Source: Streptomyces antarcticus (GTDB lineage Bacteria > Actinomycetota > Actinomycetes > Streptomycetales > Streptomycetaceae). Taken from it: a stretch of 64,000 bases of DNA. The stretch spans positions 323,589 to 387,588 of the forward strand of contig NZ_JAPNLM010000004.1 in NCBI RefSeq assembly GCF_026627255.1. The letters are read 5' to 3'. Position 1 is the first letter of the stretch. Each line of letters opens with the position of its first letter. The notes under the pieces are model-generated. The model searched no databases. It saw only the letters and a list, made by a program, of their open reading frames with translations, and had not been told where the DNA came from. Position numbers and translations under genes: made by a program. Positions 17,657 through 26,683 of the stretch are shown piece after piece.

Positions 17657-19783
17657 ATGGCTGAGACCGGCCGGTTCGAGCCCGGCGGCACCGGGCCCCC
17701 CGAAGCCGTCCGTGCGACGGAGGCCGGGGAGGCCCGGATCTCCCCGCCCAGCGGGCTGCTCGACGTACTGAACGTGGCCGCGATCGTCCTCGACTCCCAG
17801 GGCCGGATCGCCCTCTGGAGCCCCCAGGCCGAGCAGCTGTTCGGTTGGTCCGCGCAAGAGGCGCTGGGCCGGCCCGCCGCCCAGCTGCTGGCCGCCCCTG
17901 AGCACCTGGACCTGGTACTGGAGCTCTTCGCGCGCGTCATGGGCGGCGCGGGGGACTGGGCCGGGGCGTTCCCCGTCCGGCACAAGGCGGGCGGAAGCCA
18001 CCTGGTGGAGTTCCGCAACATGCGGCTCCTGGACGAACACGGGGACTTCTACGCCCTCGGGATCGCGACCGACCGGGCCCGGCTGCGCCACCTCGAGCGG
18101 GACCTCGCCCTCTCCGCCCGCCTCGTCGCCCAGTCCCCGATCGGCCTCGCGGTCCTGGACACGGACCTGCGCTACGTCCTGGTCAACCCGATGCTGGAAC
18201 GCATCAACGGACTGCCCGCCTCCCAGCACATCGGCCGCAGCGTACGGGAGGCCCTGTCCTTCCTCGACGACGCCGGCGCGGTCGAGGCGGCGATGCGCCA
18301 GGTCCTGGCCACGGGCACCCCGCTGGTCGAGCAGTTCACGGCGGGCCACACCCACGAGGACCAGCACCACGAACACGCCTGGTCGGTGTCGTACTACCGG
18401 CTGGAGGACGCCGGCGGGCGGGTCCTGGGCCTGGCCACCTCGATCGTCGACGTGACCCAGAGCCACTTGGCGGCCAAGGAGATCGCCCGCAGCCGCCGCC
18501 GCCTCGCACAGATCGCGGACGCCACCGTCCGCATCGGCACCACCCTCGACCTCGACCAGACGGCCCGCGAGCTGGCCGACGTCGTCGTCCCCGACCTCGC
18601 GGACATCGCCGCCGTCGACATCCTCGACTCCGTCCTCGACGGGCGCCCCAGCCTGAAGTCCTCCGACCAGGAGCCCGCGGTGTTCCGGGCACTGGCCGTG
18701 GCCGCCGCCTACCCCAGCGAGGCCGTACGCGCCGCCGACCCCCCGGGCGACATCGCCCGCTACGAGGCGGACCGCCTCGTCACCCGGTCCGTGACGACCG
18801 GCCACCCGGTCCTCGTGGCCCACGTGCACGCCCGCGACATCTCCCGCATCGCCCGCGACGACGACGCCGCCGCCATGCTGGCCCGGGCCGGACTGCGCTC
18901 CTACCTGGCCGTACCCCTCATCGCCCGCGGCGAGGTCCTCGGCGCCCTCGACCTCAAACGCACCCGCAACCCCCTGCCCTTCGACGACGACGACATCGTG
19001 CTCGCCGGCGAACTCGCCGCGCGGGCCGCCGTGTGCATCGACAACGCCCGCTGGTACCGCAACGCCCACCACACCGCGCTCGCCCTGCAACGCCACCTCC
19101 TCCCGCACCACCCGCCCGACACGGCCGGCCTGGAGGTCGCCTACCGCTACCAGCCCGCCGCCGCCACGAGCGAGATCGGCGGCGACTGGTTCGACGCCAT
19201 CCCCCAGGTCGGCGGCACCACCGCGCTCGTCGTCGGCGACGTCATGGGCAGCGGCATCAACGCCGCCGCCAGCATGGGCCAGCTCCGCACCGCCACCCGC
19301 ACCCTCGCGGAACTGGGCCTGGACCCCACCCAGGTGCTGCGGCAGCTGGACCGGACCACCGCCGCCCTCGAAGAGACCATCGCCACCTGCGTCTACGCCG
19401 TGTACGACCCGCACCGCGCCGAGTGCCGCATCTCCGTCGCCGGACACCTGCCGCCGGTCTTCCTCCGCCCCGGCGAGACCCCCCGGCTGCTCGAGCTGCC
19501 CACCGGCGCCCCGCTGGGCGTCGGCGGCATCCCCTTCGAGGCCACCACCGTGAGCATGCGCCCCCAGGACCAGCTGGTCCTGTACACCGACGGGCTGGTC
19601 GAGACCCGCGACCAGCCCATCGACGAGCGGCTCGCCCTCCTCCTGGACCTCCTCACCGACGCCGACCGCCCGCTGGAGGAGACCTGCGACCGGCTCCTCG
19701 AATCACTGCGCCGCCCGGACGACCACGACGACGTCGCCCTCGTCATCGCACGGGCGAAGCCGTGGCCGCCCGGACGGGAGTGA
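17657..19783 (+). CDS. PAS-PAS-GAF-SpoIIE serine phosphatase
   Basis: Multi-domain sensor phosphatase of 708 aa, cytoplasmic. A first PAS domain lies at about residues 30-145 (VLDSQGRIALWSPQAEQLFGW), a second at about 155-275 (LAVLDTDLRYVLVNPMLERINGLP), a GAF domain at about 295-460, and a SpoIIE/PP2C domain at about 475-705 with IGGDWFDA, VVGDVMGSGINAAASMGQLR and DDHDDVALVIAR. It probably dephosphorylates an anti-anti-sigma factor in response to a small ligand, redox state or light. The ATG at 17657 is preceded by GGAAGGG; GTGs at 17648 and 17654 are alternatives. No HATPase kinase domain is present. Confidence 0.92.
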   Translation: MAETGRFEPGGTGPPEAVRATEAGEARISPPSGLLDVLNVAAIVLDSQGRIALWSPQAEQLFGWSAQEALGRPAAQLLAAPEHLDLVLELFARVMGGAGDWAGAFPVRHKAGGSHLVEFRNMRLLDEHGDFYALGIATDRARLRHLERDLALSARLVAQSPIGLAVLDTDLRYVLVNPMLERINGLPASQHIGRSVREALSFLDDAGAVEAAMRQVLATGTPLVEQFTAGHTHEDQHHEHAWSVSYYRLEDAGGRVLGLATSIVDVTQSHLAAKEIARSRRRLAQIADATVRIGTTLDLDQTARELADVVVPDLADIAAVDILDSVLDGRPSLKSSDQEPAVFRALAVAAAYPSEAVRAADPPGDIARYEADRLVTRSVTTGHPVLVAHVHARDISRIARDDDAAAMLARAGLRSYLAVPLIARGEVLGALDLKRTRNPLPFDDDDIVLAGELAARAAVCIDNARWYRNAHHTALALQRHLLPHHPPDTAGLEVAYRYQPAAATSEIGGDWFDAIPQVGGTTALVVGDVMGSGINAAASMGQLRTATRTLAELGLDPTQVLRQLDRTTAALEETIATCVYAVYDPHRAECRISVAGHLPPVFLRPGETPRLLELPTGAPLGVGGIPFEATTVSMRPQDQLVLYTDGLVETRDQPIDERLALLLDLLTDADRPLEETCDRLLESLRRPDDHDDVALVIARAKPWPPGRE

Positions 19784-19829
19784 GGGCCACCGGCCGCCCG
19801 GTCCCGCGGGTCCGGACGAGCCGCCGTCC

Positions 19830-20336
19830 TTACGGGGTCGGGTCGGCCGTCCGCTCCCGGAGGTCGCGGGTGAAGCGGCGGCCCGGTCGGTCGTCCACCA
19901 GAAGTTCGCCCGCGGGGAGGAATCCCGTACGGGCCAGGACGGTGAGCGAGCCGGTGTTGTCGAGGGTGGTGACCGCCCGCAGCGCCGTCAGACCGTACTC
20001 GGTGGCGGCCAGGTGGCAGGCCTCGCGGACGGCCGCCGTGGCCAGGCCCTGCCCGGCGGCCCGTTGTGCGATCCGGTAGCCGAGTTCGGCCTCGCCGTCC
20101 GCCGCGTCGACCAGGTTGACCCGGCCCAGGATCTCGCCGGCGTCGTTCGCCAGTACGTGGAAGAAGTCCCGCCCGGCGGCCTGTTCGGCCAGCAGGGCGG
20201 CGTGCCGTGCGTCGAAGCCGGAGAAGTAGGGGTCACCGCGGTCGGGCACGGACGCGGCGAAGTACGCCCGGTTCTCGCGCTCGAACGTCAGCAGGGCCGG
20301 GGCGTGGTCGGGGCGCAGGAGTTCCAGTCGGTGCAC
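19830..20336 (-). CDS. GNAT N-acetyltransferase (RimJ/RimL-like)
   Basis: Acetyltransferase of 168 aa. LELLRPDHAPALLTFERENRAYF is the usual RimJ/RimL opening, and GYRIAQRAAGQGLATAAVREAC contains the acetyl-CoA-binding R/Q-x-x-G-x-G/A loop (QRAAGQGLA). LRAVTTLDNTGSLTVLARTGF is the typical Asn-x-x-S segment of GNATs. The start is the GTG at 20336. It is convergent with the SpoIIE gene at 17657, with only 46 bp between them and no clear hairpin. The substrate could be a protein N-terminus or a small amine. Confidence 0.85.
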   Translation of the reverse strand: MHRLELLRPDHAPALLTFERENRAYFAASVPDRGDPYFSGFDARHAALLAEQAAGRDFFHVLANDAGEILGRVNLVDAADGEAELGYRIAQRAAGQGLATAAVREACHLAATEYGLTALRAVTTLDNTGSLTVLARTGFLPAGELLVDDRPGRRFTRDLRERTADPTP

Positions 20337-20424
20337 GCCGCGATCCTATGCGCGACCGGTGACAGCGCCGGGCCCTACGCACGGTGCGTACGCCCCCCGG
20401 CCCGACCCCGGCCGGGGGCGTCTC

Positions 20425-20555
20425 GCTGCCTTGGCCCTCCCGGTCCGCGACGCGACGCTCCGGTTCGACCCCGGCGCTCCGCGCCATCAGGTCGAGCTCC
20501 GCCGGCCAGGCGTACCGGTGCCGGGATCCGCCGCGTCGGTAGCGGCCGCCGGGCG
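20425..20555 (-). pseudogene. Possible methyltransferase C-terminal remnant
   Basis: In the 296-bp gap between the GNAT and ClC genes, one minus-strand frame reads RYAWPAELDLMARSAGVEPERRVADREG. This resembles the C-terminal part of class I SAM-dependent methyltransferases, where a Tyr-rich segment is followed by ELxLMARLAGL-type sequence. Neither the SAM-binding domain nor a normal C-terminus is present. The rest of the gap shows no other coding signal. Confidence 0.35.
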
Positions 20556-20632
20556 CCGGATGGCGTGCGGCGTTGATGAAGCACCCCACCTGTTCGTCCT
20601 GCGTGAGCACTCCGGCGGACCGGGACTCCGGG

Positions 20633-22009
20633 TCAGTGCGCCGTCCGCCGCCCGGGCGGAAGCAGCTCGGAGACGACGAAGGCGACCACCGCCGCCAGGA
20701 TCACGACGGGCATCATGGCGGAGCTGCCGAGCAGGAGGATCACGAGCACCACGCTGCTCACCGGCAGCCGCAGCACGGTCGCGGTGGCCGCCGCCATGCC
20801 CGCCGCCATCGCCGGTACGACCCCCAGGCCCGGCAGGGGCGCGAGGAGCACGCCCGCCGCGGCTCCCAGGAACAGTGCCGGGAACACCGGGCCGCCGCGC
20901 AGGCTGCCCAGGCACAGCGCGTACGCGGCGCCCTTGAACAGCAGGACGGCGATCAGCGCGCCGACGCCCCAGGCGTGCGGATCGGCGGCCATCGCGGCCA
21001 GCGTCGCCTGGCCGGACGAGGCGATCTCGATGGGGGAGCGCCCGGTGGCCAGCGCGTACACGGCGGCGCAGAGCGCGGCGCCCAGGGCGCACAGCACGGT
21101 CCGTACGAGGGGCCGCGCCGTGACGTACCCGCCGAGCGCCCGCGCGCCGACCAGCAGGGGGTGCAGCACGGCGGCGAGCGATACGGCGATCAGCACCGCC
21201 CAGGCCACGTCCGCGGCGTCCAGGCGGGGAAGCGGTCCGGGCAGGTGCAGGGACAGGTCCCCCGTGGCCAGCCCCGTCCAGCGGCCGAGGCCCGTGAACA
21301 CCAGGGAGCCGACGCCGCTGGACAGCAGGGCGGGAAGCATGACCGCGAACAGCTGCGGCCCGCCCACGCCCGCCACCTCGATCAGCAGCACGGCCGCGAC
21401 CAGGGGGTTGCCGAAGATGGCGGCGACGGCCGCCGCGGCTCCGGCCGCGCCCAGGAGCGCGGTGCTCTGCGGGGTCGCCGGCGCCTGCGCGAGGTCCCGG
21501 AACAGCAGGGCCAAACCGCCGCCCAGGGCGATCAGCGGAGCCTCCGGCCCCAGTACGGCGCCGAACGGCAGCGCGGCCAGCGCCGCGAGCAGGACCCCGG
21601 GCAGCGCGGCCGACGAGGCGCCGCCCATGTTGAGGCCGGACGCGGGAACGTGGCCGCCCTCGATGCGCGGGTGCGCGACGACCAGGCCGACCCCGACTCC
21701 GGCGACGAGCAGCAGCGGGAACGGCCACCACCACGGCGGGGCGTCCCAGCCCAGCGCCCCGGGGAGGTCCGCCCACAGGAAGCCCTCCAGCTCGTGCAGC
21801 GCGACGAGGAACCAGAACGCGGCGAGGGACACCGGTATGCCGATGAGGGCGCCGAACAGGAGCACCTTCAGGTACCCGGGAGTGCGGAGCAGGTGCCGCA
21901 GGAGTTCCGCTTCCTGCGGGCCGCTCCCGTCCACGGCCCGGGCCGTCCCGCCTCCGGGCGGCGAGGTCCCGTCGTCGGGCGGCTCGGATCGGGGGCGCGG
22001 CTCCGTCAT
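20633..22009 (-). CDS. ClC-family chloride channel/transporter
   Basis: Membrane protein of 458 aa with ten or more helices. ClC motifs are visible: GPEAPLIALGGGLALLF, with the gating glutamate at about 156; an upstream Ser/Asn-rich loop (ASGLNMGGASSAALPG, normally GSGIP-like); and GSLRGGPVFPALFLGA (GxFxP-type). The upstream motif is degenerate, so anion selectivity may differ from canonical ClC. The first 40 residues are polar and probably cytoplasmic. The ATG at 22009 follows GGAGTGA. It is third in a run with the K+ channel and DUF2254 genes (gaps of about 105 bp). Confidence 0.88.
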   Translation of the reverse strand: MTEPRPRSEPPDDGTSPPGGGTARAVDGSGPQEAELLRHLLRTPGYLKVLLFGALIGIPVSLAAFWFLVALHELEGFLWADLPGALGWDAPPWWWPFPLLLVAGVGVGLVVAHPRIEGGHVPASGLNMGGASSAALPGVLLAALAALPFGAVLGPEAPLIALGGGLALLFRDLAQAPATPQSTALLGAAGAAAAVAAIFGNPLVAAVLLIEVAGVGGPQLFAVMLPALLSSGVGSLVFTGLGRWTGLATGDLSLHLPGPLPRLDAADVAWAVLIAVSLAAVLHPLLVGARALGGYVTARPLVRTVLCALGAALCAAVYALATGRSPIEIASSGQATLAAMAADPHAWGVGALIAVLLFKGAAYALCLGSLRGGPVFPALFLGAAAGVLLAPLPGLGVVPAMAAGMAAATATVLRLPVSSVVLVILLLGSSAMMPVVILAAVVAFVVSELLPPGRRTAH

Positions 22010-22114
22010 GATTCACTCCTTTTCGCTCCCTCGATGGTCCACCCGTGCGGCGCGCTCCGCCGCCGGGGAGGCCGACGGCCGGCGCGGGCCCGGCACGAAT
22101 CCGGATCAGACGTC

Positions 22115-22693
22115 TCACAGGGCGTCGTCCGGCCCCGGATCGTCTGTTCCGCGCCTCCGCATCCCGATCCTGACCGCGCCGAACAGGACTTTGGCGATCA
22201 CTCCCACCACGAACAGGTCGGCGATCATCTGTGCCGTGGTCAGCGCGCGGGCGGTCTCCGTCGTGGGCGCGATGTCCCCGAAGCCGACGGTCGCGAACAC
22301 CGTGACCGTGAAGTACAGCGCGTCCGTCCGGTTCAGGGACTCCGTGAACGACTGCGGAACCTCCTGCGCCAGCAGGAAGTACGACGCGGAGAAGAGCACG
22401 AGGAACAGCGGCACCGCGGTGGCCAGTGCCTCCAGCGCGCGCAGCCGCGGATACGGCGCACGGGTGATGGCGGCGGTCTGCCAGGTGACCAGACCCCCGA
22501 AGAGGACCAGGCCGAGTGTCAGCAGGGTGACGGTGGAGACGGTGAACCCGCTGTCCAAGGGGATCAGGTAGTACAAGCCGGTGAGCAGGACGACCGAGGC
22601 CGCCGAGCGGAGCAGGTGCCCCATCAGCACGCGGGTGCGCAGCCTGGTGGTCCGGCCGACGCCGTCCTGCCGCTCGGATGCTTCGCGGTCCAT
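22115..22693 (-). CDS. Two-helix potassium channel protein
   Basis: Small ion-channel protein of 192 aa. Two hydrophobic segments at about residues 28-75 precede a pore unit with outer helix (about 90-110), pore loop with selectivity filter TVGFGD (135-140) and inner helix (about 150-172). The filter is the canonical K+ sequence. No RCK/TrkA regulatory domain is attached, and the C-terminus is short and Arg/Asp-rich. It is placed between DUF2254 and ClC genes on the same strand, suggesting a shared role in ion or volume homeostasis. Confidence 0.9.
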   Translation of the reverse strand: MDREASERQDGVGRTTRLRTRVLMGHLLRSAASVVLLTGLYYLIPLDSGFTVSTVTLLTLGLVLFGGLVTWQTAAITRAPYPRLRALEALATAVPLFLVLFSASYFLLAQEVPQSFTESLNRTDALYFTVTVFATVGFGDIAPTTETARALTTAQMIADLFVVGVIAKVLFGAVRIGMRRRGTDDPGPDDAL

Positions 22694-22801
22694 GGGATCA
22701 GGAGACGGGGGCGGCGCGCATTCCGCGACCGGAGCGCGTCCGGCGGTTACCGGGCCGTTCCCTTCCCACGCCCGGACGACGGGTCCGAGGGTGTGGCGGC
22801 C

Positions 22802-24091
22802 TCACCCGACGTCGCCGTGCCCGTATCCGCCCCCAGGTGCCGTCCAGACGAGCGGATACCGCTCCTCGCCGGTCCGCTCGACCCACCGCAGCCGGTCGCG
22901 CACGACACCGCGCCGCCCCTCGGGGGCCCGTTCCGCCAGCCCGCGCAGAAGGTCGCGCATCCGGCGCAGGGCCATCGGGGAGCCCGCGGCGGCGAAGACG
23001 ACGTCGTCGACGGACGTCCGGACGAACTGCTCCCAGCCGGGCACCGGGATCGTCACCCGCAACCGGCCCGCGTCGTCGTGGAAGCGGCCGATGTCGAGCT
23101 CGCGTCCGGCGAGGCGGGTCAGCAGGTCCTCCAGACGGTCCAGGGCGTCCACGGCCGTCGCCGGATCGTTGACGGCCGGGGAGAGGGCTCGCAGCGCGAT
23201 GTCGGCGAGGAGTCTGAACGGGAGCTCCGGATCCTGGTCGAAGGTGCGCTCGACGCCGGTCAGCAGGGCGCCGCGCAGCCGCTCCTCGGAGAGCCCGCCG
23301 GCGGACACCCCGGCGAGTTCGACGCCCCGGGACAGGGTCGTGCCCGGGGCGACCCGGAACGCGATCGTGCAGTCGTGCTCCCGTGCCGCGCCGACGAGGG
23401 CGGGGACGTCGAACTGCTGGAGCACCACCGCCGCTCCCGACCAGGGGACCGCGGTGGCCCCGGTGGCCCCGGCCGTCTCCGGGTGCGGGTCCCCGACGGC
23501 TCCGGCGGGCTGCACGTACGGCTGTACGTACAGCTCGTCGAACAGCAGGTGCGCGCGGGTGGCGATCGCGGTCAGCGAGTGGCCGAGCTGGATCGAGTCG
23601 AACGCCTTCATCTGCAGCGTCCGCATGAACACGATGGCGACCAGCGCGAGCACCATGGCGGTGACGGGGACGAACGCCGAAACGCTGGGGCCCACGCCGA
23701 TCGTCAGCCCGGAGGTGACACAGAAGACGAACACCCCGACGGTGAAGGCGAACGTGCGCCAGACGATCGGCTCGTCGCGGAACAGCCCGAGGCGCGGGGT
23801 GAAGGTGCTCGCGGAGAACTGGACGACCAGGAACAGCATCGAATAGATGATGCTCACCAGGCTGATGACGCCGAACCCGATGGTGAACAGGAGCGACACC
23901 ACCCGTCCGGCTTCCACCTGGGGCCCCACCGCGACCATGGGGGCCACCATCCCCAGCAAGAGTCCGGCGATCGCGCAGATGAGCTGGGACAGACCCCTGC
24001 GCATCGCGCGCGTCGGCCGGCGGAACGCCGCGCGGCGGCGGAGCCGCAGCCGTGCCCCCGGACCAGCCGGGCCGTCAGCCGAACCGGACAT
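22802..24091 (-). CDS. DUF2254-domain membrane protein
   Basis: Membrane protein of 429 aa. Four helices fill about residues 35-160 (for example GLSQLICAIAGLLLGMVAPM, VVSLLFTIGFGVISLVSIIY and FAFTVGVFVFCVTSGLTIG), with FLVVQFSASTFTPRLGLF between helices 2 and 3. The large C-terminal soluble part contains RLLADIALRALSPAVNDPATAVDALDRL (seen as LADIALRALSPAVNDP), a strongly conserved DUF2254 stretch. Function is unknown. It is first in the ion-channel run and divergent from DUF2278. Confidence 0.85.
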   Translation of the reverse strand: MSGSADGPAGPGARLRLRRRAAFRRPTRAMRRGLSQLICAIAGLLLGMVAPMVAVGPQVEAGRVVSLLFTIGFGVISLVSIIYSMLFLVVQFSASTFTPRLGLFRDEPIVWRTFAFTVGVFVFCVTSGLTIGVGPSVSAFVPVTAMVLALVAIVFMRTLQMKAFDSIQLGHSLTAIATRAHLLFDELYVQPYVQPAGAVGDPHPETAGATGATAVPWSGAAVVLQQFDVPALVGAAREHDCTIAFRVAPGTTLSRGVELAGVSAGGLSEERLRGALLTGVERTFDQDPELPFRLLADIALRALSPAVNDPATAVDALDRLEDLLTRLAGRELDIGRFHDDAGRLRVTIPVPGWEQFVRTSVDDVVFAAAGSPMALRRMRDLLRGLAERAPEGRRGVVRDRLRWVERTGEERYPLVWTAPGGGYGHGDVG

Positions 24092-24113
24092 CCGGCCTCC
24101 TCAGTGGTTCCGA

Positions 24114-24141
24114 TGCGCGGGCCCCGGTTGCGCGGGCCCCG
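24114..24141. repeat. 13-bp direct repeat in divergent promoter region
   Basis: TGCGCGGGCCCCG occurs twice with a 2-base spacer, in the 166-bp gap between the divergent DUF2254 and DUF2278 genes. It may be a binding site or a simple duplication. Confidence 0.6.
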
Positions 24142-24257
24142 ATGAGGATGCAACCACGGCGGCGACGGGACCGGGCGGCGAAATGCCGCGTATGCGAGAT
24201 TCCGTCGTCGCCGGCCGGGTGGGCGCGCGGCGGCCGTGCCGGTGGTTCACTGGGGGC

Positions 24258-24917
24258 ATGCCGCTCGACGCCTACGGGGTGCTGTCAGGGACGCTGCACC
24301 GCCACTTCCGGGACCGGCCCGACACCCAGGGGCGGTGGTTCCACGTCAACCTCGAGGTCGACGCACCCGCCGGGAGGTACCGGTGCGCCGTGGACGTGGA
24401 CAGCGCCGAGTCCGCGACGGGAGTCCGGTGGAAGGTGTTCACCCTGGCCCCCTCGGTACTCGAACCGGTGCCCGCGCTCGCCCCCGGGTACCACGACCTC
24501 TCCACCAGCCCGGGCTCGGGAGCCCTCGACCACCTCCGCCACCCGGCCCTCGCGGACCGGCCGGGATGCCTGTTCGTACGCCGCCCCCCGGCCTGGCTGC
24601 GGCGGTTCCTGGACCGCCTGAACCCGCCCCGGCCGTGGGTATCGGGCTCCCACCTCGACGCCGCCGACGCGTTGGAGCCCCTGCTCGTACCCGGCCGTCC
24701 CATCCTGGTCTTCGGGGAACCCTTCGACCACGGCCTCGGCATGCACAACATCCACCAGAACCAGGGCGACCCGTACGGCAGCAGGTGGTGGGCGGAGAAC
24801 GGCGTCTGGCAGGACGGGGCCACCCTCACCCGCCGCCCCGACGGGTGGTACGACGTCTTCCTGAGCAAGTTCTCCAGCCAGGCGGACCGCACGGATGCCG
24901 ACGGGCACCCGGCCTGA
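24258..24917 (+). CDS. DUF2278 (YukJ-like) protein
   Basis: Cytoplasmic protein of 219 aa matching DUF2278. It opens MPLDAYGVLSGTLHR, has a central WFHVNLEVDAPAGRYRCAVDVDS segment (as WFHVNLEV and YRCAVDVDS), and ends with VFGEPFDHGLGMHNIHQNQG, the conserved His/Asn-rich motif of the family. Function is not established. The ATG at 24258 follows GGGGGC and is supported by the family N-terminus; the frame is open far upstream but the composition there is non-coding. It is divergent from the DUF2254 gene. Confidence 0.82.
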   Translation: MPLDAYGVLSGTLHRHFRDRPDTQGRWFHVNLEVDAPAGRYRCAVDVDSAESATGVRWKVFTLAPSVLEPVPALAPGYHDLSTSPGSGALDHLRHPALADRPGCLFVRRPPAWLRRFLDRLNPPRPWVSGSHLDAADALEPLLVPGRPILVFGEPFDHGLGMHNIHQNQGDPYGSRWWAENGVWQDGATLTRRPDGWYDVFLSKFSSQADRTDADGHPA

Positions 24918-25010
24918 CCCCCGTCACTCCGGGCCCGGACATCACCGGCGGGCGCGACACGGCGGGCGGGGCGCGCTCCCGTGACCGGTCGCCCCTCGGC
25001 CGTGGCCGGG

Positions 25011-25562
25011 CTACGGGTGGTAGAGCGCCCGGGCGCGTGCCGGGTCGACCGGGCGGTCCCCGGGAATGTGCAGGAAGTACGCGACCTGCCACGTCTGGGC
25101 CCGGGCGGCCTGGCGGCTGCCGGTGGTCACCCACGGCGGATAGACCCGGAAGCCCCGCTTACCGCCGATGCCGCCGACCGAGACGACGCCCTCGCGGCGG
25201 AGGGCGTCCACGGGGAAGACGAACTGCCCGGCGTGGCCGTTCTCGCGGGTGGCGATGACGAAGAGGTCGACGGGGTCGGTGTCGCAGAAGGGCCGGATGG
25301 GGCCGTCCTGGGACCGCTGCCACACCGTGACGAACTGGCCGGCCTTCCTGGGCGTGGAACGGGCGGCCCGGAACCGGACGGCAAGGCCGTCCAGGGTGAA
25401 CGCGTGGGCGGCGTAGTCGGCGCTCTCGGCCTCGGGGACCGGCTGCGAGCAGGCGAAGCCGCACGGGTCGTAGACGCGGGCCTTCGCGAGGCCCAGGTCC
25501 TCGTGCACCGGGGTGGCGCCGGACCGCGGGGCCGGGCCGGACGAGTGGGGGAGCGTACTCAT
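25011..25562 (-). CDS. MepB-family protein
   Basis: Cytoplasmic protein of 183 aa. Conserved features of the MepB family are AHAFTLDGLAVRFRAARSTPRKAGQFVTVW (in pieces FTLDGLAVRFRAA and PRKAGQFVTVWQR), RPFCDTDPVDLFVIAT, FVFPVDALRREGV and GKRGFRVYPPW. In staphylococci mepB is linked to the mepRA efflux locus, but its function is unknown. The ATG at 25562 begins a polar leader. It lies 39 bp downstream of the OYE stop on the same strand, so it may be co-transcribed with the OYE. Confidence 0.8.
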   Translation of the reverse strand: MSTLPHSSGPAPRSGATPVHEDLGLAKARVYDPCGFACSQPVPEAESADYAAHAFTLDGLAVRFRAARSTPRKAGQFVTVWQRSQDGPIRPFCDTDPVDLFVIATRENGHAGQFVFPVDALRREGVVSVGGIGGKRGFRVYPPWVTTGSRQAARAQTWQVAYFLHIPGDRPVDPARARALYHP

Positions 25563-25600
25563 CCGGCCACGCTGTCACGCGGGTCTGACATCGGTCCGGC

Positions 25601-26665
25601 TCAGCGGGAGGGGTAGTCCGTGTACCCGCGGGCGTCGCCCCCGAAGAACGTGGACGGGTCCGGGGTGTTGTAGGGGCCCTCGGTGCGCAGGCGGTCCGGG
25701 AGGTCCGGGTTGGCCAGGAACAGGGCGCCGAAGGCGAGCAGGTCGGCGGTGCCGTCCTCGATCAGGGTGAGGGCACGGTGGTCCGTGGGGCCCTCGGTCG
25801 CCGGGTTCAGTACGAGCGGGCCGTCGAACTGCTTGCGCAGCGCGAGGGTGGTCTCGCGGACCTCGGGTCCGTGCTCCGTGACGTGGAGGTAGGCCAGGCC
25901 GATTCCGTTGATCTCCTTGACCAGCGCCTCGTAGACGGGCTGCGGGTCGGGTTCGGAGATGTCGTTGTACGCGTTCCCGGGGGAGACACGCAGGCCCGTG
26001 CGTTCGGCGCCGATCGCGGCGGCGACCGCCTTGACCACCTCCACCGCGAACCGGACGCGGTTCTCGGTCGTGCCGCCCCACTCGTCGGTGCGCCGGTTCG
26101 TGCCGGGGGCCAGGAACTGGTGGATCAGGTAGCCGTTGGCCCCGTGCAGCTCGACGCCGTCGAAGCCCGCCTCGACCGCGTTGCGGGCGGCTTGGGCGAA
26201 GTCGGCGATGGTCGCCCGTACCTCGGCTCCGGTCAGCTCGTGCGGGGTCACGAAGTCCTTCATGCCCTCACCCGTGAACAGCTGGCCCTGGGCGGCGACC
26301 GCCGAGGGGGCCACGGGGATCAGGCCGTCGGGCAGCAGTGAGGGGTGGCCGATCCGGCCCGCGTGCATCAGCTGCGCGAAGATCCGGCCGCCGGCCGCGT
26401 GCACGGAATCGGTGACCTCGCGCCACGCCGCGACCTGCTCGGCGCTGTGCAGGCCGGGGGTGAAGGGGTATCCCTGTCCGACCGCGGAGGGCTGGACGCC
26501 CTCGGTGATGATCAGCCCCGCTGAGGCGCGCTGGGTGTAGTACTCGGTGACGAGGGCGGTCGCGACGCCGCCCACACCCGCGCGGCTGCGGGTCATGGGG
26601 GCCACGGCGATCCGGTTGGAAAGGGTGCCGCCGGCAATGCGAACCGGTTCGAAAGCGCTGGTCAT
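25601..26665 (-). CDS. Old yellow enzyme family alkene reductase (FMN)
   Basis: FMN-dependent NAD(P)H:flavin oxidoreductase of 354 aa that reduces activated C=C bonds. The TIM barrel is easily followed: RIAVAPMTRSRAG; FAQLMHAGRIGHPS; GFDGVELHGANGYLIHQFL, including the His-Gly-Ala-Asn active-site set; NRRTDEWGGTTENR; and LLAFGALFLANPDLPDRL for phosphate binding. The ATG at 26665 has GTGAGGCG just upstream. It is divergent from a MarR regulator, with two inverted copies of a 12-bp operator between them; regulation by that MarR protein is likely. Confidence 0.93.
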   Translation of the reverse strand: MTSAFEPVRIAGGTLSNRIAVAPMTRSRAGVGGVATALVTEYYTQRASAGLIITEGVQPSAVGQGYPFTPGLHSAEQVAAWREVTDSVHAAGGRIFAQLMHAGRIGHPSLLPDGLIPVAPSAVAAQGQLFTGEGMKDFVTPHELTGAEVRATIADFAQAARNAVEAGFDGVELHGANGYLIHQFLAPGTNRRTDEWGGTTENRVRFAVEVVKAVAAAIGAERTGLRVSPGNAYNDISEPDPQPVYEALVKEINGIGLAYLHVTEHGPEVRETTLALRKQFDGPLVLNPATEGPTDHRALTLIEDGTADLLAFGALFLANPDLPDRLRTEGPYNTPDPSTFFGGDARGYTDYPSR

Positions 26666-26683
26666 ATTCGCCTCACGAGTTAG

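Noticed and set aside
20375..20584. Small Arg-rich frames between GNAT and ClC genes
   Set aside because: Composition is typical noise; only a short methyltransferase-like piece in one frame seemed worth listing.
20573..24145. Open frame of 1190 codons on the plus strand
   Set aside because: Antisense to three well-supported membrane genes; Gly/Arg/Gln-rich with no domains, as expected from high-GC DNA.
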